Assembly (NCBI RefSeq): GCF_003143935.1
Contig: NZ_QFRX01000001.1
Span: 8,333,507 to 8,397,506, forward strand
Length of the DNA: 64,000 nt
Reading direction: 5' to 3'
DNA from: Streptomyces sp. Act143
Lineage (GTDB): Bacteria; Actinomycetota; Actinomycetes; Streptomycetales; Streptomycetaceae
Under the pieces are notes generated by a model. The model was not told where the DNA came from, did not search any database, and worked only from the letters and a program-made list of their open reading frames with translations. Position 1 is the first letter of the stretch. Every line of letters starts with the position of its first letter. The position numbers and the translations under genes were made by a program. Below, piece by piece: positions 18,701 to 26,215 of this stretch.

Positions 18701-19396
18701 ATGCCTGAACCCAACCCCGCCAGTGGCGATGGCCTCGTGCACCGCTGGCTGGCGAAGATCGGCAACACCATGCTCGGCACCTTCCTGCGCGCCGCCGTCG
18801 CGACTTTCCTCGGCCTGATGCTTGCCGACCTGGCCGCCGGCGGCAGTGCTCACTACGGCAACTGGCAGATGTGGCTATACGGGGCACTCGCCGCCGCTGC
18901 CGCGCCGTTGCTGCGCTGGATCAACCCCTCGGACCACAGCTACGGTCTCAAAAGCGAGCGGAGGGTGAAGAAGACGGCAGCACGGGACATCATGCACCTG
19001 GGCGCCGAGTGCGTCGGCGAGCAGGAGACGCTGCTGAACGCCGCACAGCGCATGGCAGACCAGGAGATCGGCTCGCTGCTGATCTGCGGGAAAAACCAGC
19101 ACGTCCGCGGCATCGTTACGGACCGGGACATCGTGGTCGAGTGCGTGGCGCAGGGCCGCGATCCGCAGACCATGACTGCAGGGGAGCTGGCCGAGGATCA
19201 GACGTTGTTCAGTGTCGGGCCCGCGGCGGACGTGAGCGAGGTGCTGGAGGCCATGGAGGACCACCTGGTGCGCCGACTGCCGGTGGTAGGGAAGAGCGGG
19301 CAGCCGGTCGGGATCATCAGTGAGGCCGATCTCGCCCGAAATCTGTCCGAGGAGGAAGTAGGGCACTTCGAAAAGATCATCCTTGCCGCCCTGTGA
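18701..19396 (+). CDS. Membrane-anchored CBS domain protein (holin-like N-terminus)
   Basis: 231 aa. Residues 20-75 hold two hydrophobic helices and end LLRWINPSDHSYG, strongly reminiscent of small actinophage holin-like membrane proteins. Residues 85-225 are a CBS pair: ARDIMHLGAECVGEQETLL, DRDIVVECVAQG, then a second CBS with VRRLPVVGKSGQPVGIISEADLAR. CBS pairs usually bind adenosine nucleotides. Stand-alone versions of both halves exist, so this looks like a gene fusion. An internal GTG at 18965 has an SD too close to be useful. ATG18701 has GGAAGG about 12 bases upstream. Confidence 0.75.
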   Translation: MPEPNPASGDGLVHRWLAKIGNTMLGTFLRAAVATFLGLMLADLAAGGSAHYGNWQMWLYGALAAAAAPLLRWINPSDHSYGLKSERRVKKTAARDIMHLGAECVGEQETLLNAAQRMADQEIGSLLICGKNQHVRGIVTDRDIVVECVAQGRDPQTMTAGELAEDQTLFSVGPAADVSEVLEAMEDHLVRRLPVVGKSGQPVGIISEADLARNLSEEEVGHFEKIILAAL

Positions 19397-19415
19397 CACA
19401 CGGCAGGATCATCGC

Positions 19416-19444
19416 CCGGGGGCTCCCGACGATCGAGCCCCCGG
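19416..19444 (+). terminator. Hairpin terminator after CBS gene
   Basis: CCGGGGGCTC (19416-19425) pairs with GAGCCCCCGG (19435-19444), 20 bases past the stop. The following 19445-19860 holds no gene I can support; a leftward frame around 19430-19660 may be a relic. Confidence 0.6.
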
Positions 19445-19897
19445 CCTGAGGCCGCCGGGTACCGGAAGTTGCGGTTACGTCTTCCGAGGCGGCGGGTGTT
19501 GGCGGTGAGTCCGGCGAAGTGCGCCTCGAACCGGTCGCGGGCGGATTGGGCGATTGTGGCCAGAGTGCCGGGCTCGCTGAAGAGGCGGGTGGTCTTGGGG
19601 GCGATGGCGAGCTGGTGCTCGCGCGCCACCACGACCGGCACCGTCTCCGGATGCGCAAGCCTTCTGTGAGTACCGCACTGCCAACGGAGTGCCGCCAGGC
19701 GCCCACAGCATCTGACGACCCATGCAGCAAAGACGCACCCGAAGAAGCACGCAAGCTGCCGGTCACACACGGCCACACGCCACTTCCCGGCAGCATGCGG
19801 AGATTGGGCCGACCTGCGGGTGGGCCTCTACACTCCGCACACCTGTTCTTCCCACCGTCGACACGCAGGACGGTGGGCGTGCCCTGTGGGGGATTAC

Positions 19898-20671
19898 ATG
19901 CGCAAGCTTGCCGTCGGCATTTTGCTGCCCAGTACGGTGGCGCTCTCGGCTCTGACCGGACCGGCCGCCGAGGCCGTGACCGGTGACGGAGACCTGAAGA
20001 TCACGAACGTGTCGATCAACGGCGGTAAGTCCGTTGTCGTCGGTACCACGACGATGAAGACCTTCATCCTGGCAATCACCGCCACGGACAGCTCCGGCAT
20101 CAACGGGGCCTACTCCGACGTGTGGAGCACGACCACCGCTACCGGCTTCGGGTACCACGAAAACCTGGGCTGCAAGGCCGTCAACGCCACCACCGCCACC
20201 TGCTCGATGAGCTATGTCATGGACCCGGGATCCGCGGAGGGCCGCGTCGGGCTGGACAACGCGCAGGCGGGTGGTTGGAACGCCTACATGGAGATCAGCT
20301 CCAAGGACCATGACGTCGTGACGCGGAACAACCAGGACAAGTTCTACGTCAAGCGGTACGCCAAGCTCACGACCGACGCCTCGCCCGAACCGGTCCGCAA
20401 GGGCGGGACCCTGACCGTGACCGGCAAACTCAGCCGTGCCAACTGGGACGACAACGCGTACCACGGATACGCCGGTCAGTCGGTGAAGCTGCAGTTCCGC
20501 AAGGCGGGCACGAGCACCTACACCACCGTCAAGACCATCACCACCAGCAGCACTGGCAGCTTGCGCACCACGGTGACCGCCTTCTCCGACGGCTACTGGC
20601 GCTACGCCTTCGCGGGCACCACCACGACAGCCTCCGCAAAGGCCACCGGCGACTACGTCGACACCAAGTAG
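19898..20671 (+). CDS. Secreted protein with C-terminal Ig-like domain
   Basis: 257 aa. Signal peptide MRKLAVGILLPSTVALSALT with cleavage near AAEAV. The mature part begins with a beta-sandwich-like domain containing two cysteines (NLGCKAV, TATCSMS), probably disulfide-linked. It ends with a second Ig-like domain (PVRKGGTLTVTGKLSRANWD; VKLQFRKAGTSTYTTVKT) seen in many Streptomyces secreted proteins. No catalytic motif. SD GGGGGA precedes ATG19898. Likely extracellular; role unknown. Confidence 0.8.
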   Translation: MRKLAVGILLPSTVALSALTGPAAEAVTGDGDLKITNVSINGGKSVVVGTTTMKTFILAITATDSSGINGAYSDVWSTTTATGFGYHENLGCKAVNATTATCSMSYVMDPGSAEGRVGLDNAQAGGWNAYMEISSKDHDVVTRNNQDKFYVKRYAKLTTDASPEPVRKGGTLTVTGKLSRANWDDNAYHGYAGQSVKLQFRKAGTSTYTTVKTITTSSTGSLRTTVTAFSDGYWRYAFAGTTTTASAKATGDYVDTK

Positions 20672-20740
20672 TCAGTCGACGCCCGCTTCGGCCGCGGTCA
20701 GCGCCGGCCGGAAACGGGCTCGCCCCCACGGCTTCAGCGG

Positions 20741-20771
20741 CCTGGCGGGCCTTGGATCGAGGCCCGCCAGG
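20741..20771. terminator. Bidirectional hairpin terminator
   Basis: CCTGGCGGGCC (20741-20751) and GGCCCGCCAGG (20761-20771), 11-bp perfect stem, sits between convergent genes. Confidence 0.75.
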
Positions 20772-20793
20772 TGTGTGAGTGCCGCGGCGGAGC

Positions 20794-23700
20794 TCAGAAC
20801 ACCCCTTTGTACGCCTGCCAACCGCTTGCGATCTTCGCGCGGGAGCCGAACGACCCCTTGCCGTTCCCGTTGTTGCGCCACACGTTCCCGGAGGTGTCGC
20901 GGGAGATGATGTCGGCCTTGCCGTCGCCGGTGATGTCCCCGACGCCGACGACCGCGTTGTAGGAGCCGCCCCAGGCCGTGAACAGCTTCACGCGCGCCTT
21001 GAAGCTGCCCTGGCCCGTTCCGGTGTACCGGTACAGGTTGTTGGACTTGTCCTGGGCGATCAGGTCACCGATGCCGTCGCCGTTGAGGTCGCCGACGCCC
21101 ACGATCTTCTTGTACGTCTTCCAGTTGTCGTAGAGCTTCACGCGGGCGGAGAGCTTGCCGGTACTGGTGCCCTTGTAGAGATAGACCGCTCCCGTCGACG
21201 AGTTGCGGGCGATCAGGTCCGGGCGGCCGTCGCCGGACACGTCACCCGGCGAGGTCAGCAGGTCGTACTGCTTCCAGCCCTTGCCGAGCGAGGTGTGCGG
21301 GGTACCGGTGATGAACGCCTGGCCGCGCATCGTCCGGTACACGCGCAGCTCGCCGCTGCTGAACCGGACGAGGACGTCGTTGCGGCGGTCGCCGTTCAGG
21401 TCGCCGAAGGGGACCAGAGTTACGGAGGAGGGCCAGCCCGAGGCGGACATGGGCTTGCCGAGTGCTCCCGTCCCATTGCCGGGCCGGTAGCTGATGACGC
21501 CGGAGGAGCTGAGGGTCACGGCGTCGCCGATCCCGTCGGGCGCCCAGGTGCCGCTGTTGGTGAAGTCGTGGCGTACGGCGGCTCCGACGGACACCTGCAC
21601 CGTCCGGGACACCGTCAGCGCGGGCCCCGAACCGTCGGCGGGCACAGCCGTCAGCGTGAAGGCGTACGTGCCGTTGGGGACGAGCGCGCCCTTGCTGTCG
21701 CGCATGTCCCACCGTGCGCTCAGGTTGCCCTGCACCGCGCCGCCGGACAGCGTACGGACCACGGCGCCGGTGGTCTGGCTGGTGAGCGTGGCTGTCCAGG
21801 AGGCGGCGGGCTTGGAGAGCAGCCCGCGCCACTGCCACCACGGGCTGCTCGCCGAACTGCTCTCCGACGTGTTGTCGGTCGCCTGTGACTCGATGGTGGC
21901 AAGGCTCTGGGTGGCGACCCCGCTGGGTACGAGGTGGATGCGCCGATCCGCGTCGACGTAGGCCACCGGTCCGCCGAACTTGTCCACGGTCCACGTCACC
22001 CCGCGCAGGCGGGCCGTGCCCGCCGCGAGGTCGCCTATCTTGCGGGTGGTCGCGGTGCCGTCGGCGAAGGCGGTCAGCAGCAGCGCGCTGGCCGAGGTGT
22101 CGTGCCGCACGACGAAACCGTCGCCGAGCAGGGCCTCGCCGGACGGCACGGCGACGCTCTTCTTCGCCGTACGGTCGTACACGCCCGCCGCCGCGGTCGG
22201 CCCGCAGGACCAGTAGATCCAACGGCCCACCGTTTGCAGCTCCTTGGGGGCGCACGGGGCGCCGGTGCTGACGTTGTCGGTCGTCTTGCCGGTCTTGAGG
22301 TCCTTGGCGGTGACGACGCCGTTGCCGGAGCCCGGCGTCCACAGCTTGGTGCCCCAGACGGAGGCGGCCGTGACGGAGCGGGTCACGATGGGCTGCAGAT
22401 CGGAGTAGACGCCGAGGTCGCCGATGTACTGCTGGGTGGGGGAGGAGCCGTTGACGATCGCGTAGCGGCCGGTGATGTCGAGGACGATGCCGGCGGCCGA
22501 GGGCACGAAGAAGCCCGACTCGTTGTCGAGGGACTGGACGATGGAGCCATGGGGGTCGGGGTCGGCGGTGAACGTCACCACCTTTCCGTCGCCGGTGGTG
22601 TAGGGGCCCGCTCCGCGGTTGTTCCAGGTCTGCCAGGTCGGCGCGCCCGGTGTTCCGTCGACGGCGATCCGGCGGGTGTAGTAGGCGCCCATGAAGCTGC
22701 TGTCGGCCTCGTCCGTGGCCAGGGTGCCGTTCTGCAGCGACAGCCGTTCGATCTTCGCGGCCACGGGCGGTACTGCGGTCAGCTCCGTCAGCGTCGGGGT
22801 GCCGGCCCCCGTGTCGGCGACCCGGCGGGCCGCCCAGTGCCCGGCGTCGGCGCCGCCGACGGCCAGCAGGCTGCCGTCCGGCGCGGTGACGAGGGACGTG
22901 TTCGCGTGCCGGAGCAGGGTGATCGGGTCGCCGCCGGTGAACGGGACGGCCATCAGCCGCTCGCCGGACTTGTCGACCCAGTCGCCCGGGTCCGCCGGGA
23001 CGGAACGGGCCACCACCAGCCACCGCCCGGCGATGCCCACCGACGGGGTGCCCTCCGTGCCGGGCAGCGGCACGGTCGTCTCGGCGGCGGAGAGGTCGGC
23101 GCGGTCCAAGACGTGCGCCGTCTTGAGGTCGGACCACCACACCAGCCGGTCGGCGCTCAGCGCGACCCCGGTCGGTGCGGCGGGAACGGTCACCTCGCCG
23201 GTGACTTTCGCGGTGGCGAGGTCCACGAGCGCCAGACGCCGCTCGCCGGTTCCCAGCCGGTAGCCGATGACGGCGGTTCTGCTGTCGCCGCCCAGCACAC
23301 TGAAGCCGGACGTGAGCCCGGCCGGCCATCCGTCGACGAGGGTGCCATCGGCTGGAGCGCCGTCGCCGTAGAGCCACAACACACGGTAGCCGTCGGCGTC
23401 CTGAGCCTGCGTCAGCACATGGGTGCCGAAGGTGGCCCGGTACGTGCCGTGGGTGAGGGCGACGTCCGTGGCGGTACCTGCGGACAGGTCCCGGAGGACC
23501 ACCTTCTGGGTGGCCGAGACCACCTCGGTCACGACATCGGACGAGGACCCCAGGTACCCGGGCAGTTCCAGCCGGGCCAGCTCGCCCAACTCCGTTGTCG
23601 TACCGGTGTCGTACGACGTCCACAGATAGCCGGTACGGCCTTCTCGCACATGCAGGTAGCCGCCGGGGCCGGCGCTGTGAATGCGGTCCCCGCGCGGTAG

Positions 23701-23865
23701 GTAGCGGTCCGCCTGGAAGACCTTCTCCGTCGCCGGGGCAGTGCCCGCGGCGCGGTCGTCCGCACCGGCGGCGACCGCAGATGGTCCGGGACCACCGATG
23801 ACGGCGAGAACCGTCAACGCGGCGATGCCTTGGGCGGTGGTACGGACGCTGATACGACGGGCCAT
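20794..23865 (-). CDS. Large secreted FG-GAP repeat protein with FlgD-like Ig domain
   Basis: 1023 aa. Signal peptide at the start (RTTAQGIAALTVLAVIGG...AVAAG). Residues about 50-600 look like a beta-propeller of repeated Gly/Asp turns. Around 650-740 is a FlgD-like Ig domain (SARWDMRDSKGALVPNGTYAF). The last 250 residues carry at least four FG-GAP/VCBS repeats with Ca-binding loops such as DLNGDRRNDV, DVSGDGRPDL, DLNGDGIGDL and DITGDGKADI. It is exported; the repeats suggest adhesion or carbohydrate/protein binding. SD AGGAGG precedes ATG23865. Downstream on the same strand as the response regulator but separated by 213 bp. Confidence 0.85.
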   Translation of the reverse strand: MARRISVRTTAQGIAALTVLAVIGGPGPSAVAAGADDRAAGTAPATEKVFQADRYLPRGDRIHSAGPGGYLHVREGRTGYLWTSYDTGTTTELGELARLELPGYLGSSSDVVTEVVSATQKVVLRDLSAGTATDVALTHGTYRATFGTHVLTQAQDADGYRVLWLYGDGAPADGTLVDGWPAGLTSGFSVLGGDSRTAVIGYRLGTGERRLALVDLATAKVTGEVTVPAAPTGVALSADRLVWWSDLKTAHVLDRADLSAAETTVPLPGTEGTPSVGIAGRWLVVARSVPADPGDWVDKSGERLMAVPFTGGDPITLLRHANTSLVTAPDGSLLAVGGADAGHWAARRVADTGAGTPTLTELTAVPPVAAKIERLSLQNGTLATDEADSSFMGAYYTRRIAVDGTPGAPTWQTWNNRGAGPYTTGDGKVVTFTADPDPHGSIVQSLDNESGFFVPSAAGIVLDITGRYAIVNGSSPTQQYIGDLGVYSDLQPIVTRSVTAASVWGTKLWTPGSGNGVVTAKDLKTGKTTDNVSTGAPCAPKELQTVGRWIYWSCGPTAAAGVYDRTAKKSVAVPSGEALLGDGFVVRHDTSASALLLTAFADGTATTRKIGDLAAGTARLRGVTWTVDKFGGPVAYVDADRRIHLVPSGVATQSLATIESQATDNTSESSSASSPWWQWRGLLSKPAASWTATLTSQTTGAVVRTLSGGAVQGNLSARWDMRDSKGALVPNGTYAFTLTAVPADGSGPALTVSRTVQVSVGAAVRHDFTNSGTWAPDGIGDAVTLSSSGVISYRPGNGTGALGKPMSASGWPSSVTLVPFGDLNGDRRNDVLVRFSSGELRVYRTMRGQAFITGTPHTSLGKGWKQYDLLTSPGDVSGDGRPDLIARNSSTGAVYLYKGTSTGKLSARVKLYDNWKTYKKIVGVGDLNGDGIGDLIAQDKSNNLYRYTGTGQGSFKARVKLFTAWGGSYNAVVGVGDITGDGKADIISRDTSGNVWRNNGNGKGSFGSRAKIASGWQAYKGVF

Positions 23866-24078
23866 CGTCGCCTCCTGGGCCTCTCGACAGAAAAGGCGTG
23901 ACGGAACGGCGGCGACCCATCAGACGCACGTCGACGATGCTGTGAAAATGTCCAGCCCCCGAGCTGCCCCCCACGCACAGCGCCACGACCATAGCAGCAG
24001 GCACAGGCACATCAGGAGTAGTCCGGAAAACGCTTTCGGCCCTGGCTTGCCCCGGAGTGTCCGACCGAGATCTCTTGG

Positions 24079-24798
24079 TCAGCCTGACATCCTGCCGGGT
24101 GTGTCCCGGGTGGTGCAGATGCCGTTCTCCCAGGCCCAGGCGGCGATCTCGACCCGGTTGCGGGCGGCGAGTTTGCGTTGCACGTTGCCGAGGTGTGTTT
24201 TGACGGTGGAGAGGGTGACGTGGAGTTCGGCGGCCAGTTCCTCGTTGGTGCGGCCCCGTGCGAGGAGCCGTACGACATCGAGCTCGCGCGGCGTCAGGGG
24301 AGGTTCGGGCAGCGCTGTCGCCGTGCGCGGTCCGGTCGCGCGTTCCTGCCGGGTGGTGCGGTGGGTGGCCGCATCCGCCATGTGCTGCAACAGGCGGACG
24401 GTGACCGCCGGGGAGATCATGGCGTTGTCCGCGGCCACGGCCCGGACGGCCTCGACGAGCAGAGTGGGGGAGCCGTCCTTGAGGAGGAAGCCGCAGGCAC
24501 CGTTGCGCAGCGCCCGGTACACGTATTCGTCCAGGTCGAAGGTGGTGGCGATGATCACCTTCAAGGGGTCGGAGGCCTCCGGGCCGGCCAGCAGGCGGGT
24601 CGCCTCCAGGCCGTCCAGGCCCGGCATCCGGATGTCGAGCAGGCACACATCGGGGCGCAGCCGCCGGGCCTCCCGCACGGCCGTGGCCCCGTCGGCCACC
24701 GAGGCGACGATCTTCATGTCGGGCTGTGCGCCCAGGATCATGCCGTAGGCCGTCCGGATCATCTGCTGGTCGTCGGCGATGAGGATGCTGATCGTCAT
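24079..24798 (-). CDS. NarL/LuxR-type response regulator
   Basis: 239 aa. REC domain 1-120 with acidic pair Asp9/Asp10, phospho-acceptor Asp55 (VCLLDIRMPG) and Lys in FLLKDG. A linker leads to a LuxR-type HTH near 170-235 (LTPRELDVVRLLARGRTNEE; TVKTHLGNVQRKL). ATG24798 overlaps the stop of the sensor kinase gene as ATGA, so both are co-translated. The divergent FtsX permease at 26216 is the natural candidate target. Confidence 0.95.
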   Translation of the reverse strand: MTISILIADDQQMIRTAYGMILGAQPDMKIVASVADGATAVREARRLRPDVCLLDIRMPGLDGLEATRLLAGPEASDPLKVIIATTFDLDEYVYRALRNGACGFLLKDGSPTLLVEAVRAVAADNAMISPAVTVRLLQHMADAATHRTTRQERATGPRTATALPEPPLTPRELDVVRLLARGRTNEELAAELHVTLSTVKTHLGNVQRKLAARNRVEIAAWAWENGICTTRDTPGRMSG

Positions 24799-26039
24799 GC
24801 GCCCAGGGTGGCAGTTTCCGTGTCGTCCCCGAGCGGGGGGAGCGGCCCGGGCAGCGGGATACGTGCCTCGACCGTCCAGCCGCCGCCCGCCACGGCACCT
24901 GCCTGGAAGGTGCCGCCGACCAGCGCGGCGCGCTCCGCCAGACCGGTCAGGCCGTAGCCGGTGCGCGGTGCCGGTGCCGCCTCGCTCGGGCCGGCGTCCG
25001 GGCCGTCGTCCGTGACCGACGCCAGCACGGCCGGGTGGGCGGTGTCGCCGTCCAGGCGTACGTCGACGGTGACCGTCTTCGCGCCGCGGGCGTGTTTGCG
25101 GATGTTCGTCAGTGACTCGCGGACGATGTGGTGCACGGTGGTGGCGACGCCGGGCGGCAGTGTGCCGGTGGCCAGGCGGGGGTCGAGGGTGAGGGTCGTG
25201 GCCGGGCCGGTGGCCGCGAACTGGTCGGTGAGGGTGCGCAGTTCGGTGAGGGAGGTGCCGGGTGCGCCGGCTGGGCCATCCGAACCGTCCAGGGGAGTGC
25301 GCAGGACGGCGACCATGCTCCGCATCGACTGCATGGCCTGCGCGCCGGCCTCCTCGACGGCCGCCAGCATGCCGTCGAGTTCCTCGGGCGACGGCGGCAC
25401 GCCGGCCGCGGTCGCGTAGCGCACGGCTTTGGTCTGGGCGATGATCGCGGTCACGTGGTGGCCGACGAAGTCGTGCAACTCGCGTGCGTAGTCCAGGCGT
25501 TGTGCCTGCAGTCCCACCGCGTGCTGCTGGGCCCGGTACCGGTCGAGGAGCCGGAGGTACAGGCCCAGCGCCGCCGCCAGAGCGGTCGCCAGCCAGAAGA
25601 ACGGGACCACGAACGGCACCAGCGGTGTGTACTCCGACGCCGGCAGCCGCAGCGGGATCACGGTCAGCGCCACCAGCGCCGCACCGGTCAGGGCGGCTGC
25701 CCCCACCGGCCGGCACCGGCGCGTGGCGCGGACGGTGACCAGGAGCAGGGCTGCCGATTCGACGAGACCGAACGTCGCCTCGGCACGCGCGTCCGTCCAG
25801 ATGCTGAAGCCGGTGACCAGGCAGGAAGCGGCGATCCCGGCGGCGGCCACCAAGGCGAACCGGTCCCGGCGCACGGCGAGCGCGGCCAGCAGCATGGCCC
25901 CGGACAGGATCCAGGCGACGGTGGCCGGCGCGGAACCGGTGTCCGCGCCCTCGGTGCCCACCGCGGCCAGCAACAGCACCGCCCCGCACACGGCCGCGAT
26001 CCGCCGGCCCCCCGCCGGGATGTCGAAGAACTGGGTCAT
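24795..26039 (-). CDS. Sensor histidine kinase (HisKA_3 type)
   Basis: 414 aa. The first 165 residues contain about five to six membrane helices with short loops, so it probably senses within or at the membrane. The H-box RELHDFVGHHVTAI (His189) is of the HisKA_3 class. The ATPase domain carries VHHIVRESLTNIRKHA (N-box) and TGYGLTGLAERAALVGG (G-box). It pairs with the response regulator encoded immediately downstream by a 4-base overlap. The start ATG26039 has no good SD. Signal unknown; kinases next to FtsX-type permeases often respond to antibiotics or cell-wall stress. Confidence 0.95.
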   Translation of the reverse strand: MTQFFDIPAGGRRIAAVCGAVLLLAAVGTEGADTGSAPATVAWILSGAMLLAALAVRRDRFALVAAAGIAASCLVTGFSIWTDARAEATFGLVESAALLLVTVRATRRCRPVGAAALTGAALVALTVIPLRLPASEYTPLVPFVVPFFWLATALAAALGLYLRLLDRYRAQQHAVGLQAQRLDYARELHDFVGHHVTAIIAQTKAVRYATAAGVPPSPEELDGMLAAVEEAGAQAMQSMRSMVAVLRTPLDGSDGPAGAPGTSLTELRTLTDQFAATGPATTLTLDPRLATGTLPPGVATTVHHIVRESLTNIRKHARGAKTVTVDVRLDGDTAHPAVLASVTDDGPDAGPSEAAPAPRTGYGLTGLAERAALVGGTFQAGAVAGGGWTVEARIPLPGPLPPLGDDTETATLGA

Positions 26040-26215
26040 GTCTGCGGAGGCTACGTGGCCAGCACCCCGCCGCGCCTCAACCGTTCGGCCGAGAGGGCGC
26101 GGTGCGCGGCCGGACGGTCGGTCGTTCGGTTGATCCGCCCGGCCCGCTGCCCCGACCAGGATCGGAAGCGTCCCTGCTCGGCCTGCCCGGCCTGTCCGTC
26201 GTGCTGGAAGGTCTC

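Noticed and set aside
19425..19660. Possible leftward gene fragment (HQLAIAPKTTRLFSEPG...)
   Set aside because: Short, no start, no recognisable family, and overlaps a terminator; not supported as a feature.
20779..23700. Long plus-strand frames opposite the FG-GAP protein
   Set aside because: Low-complexity Val/Gly/Arg shadows; minus frame has signal peptide and calcium-loop repeats.
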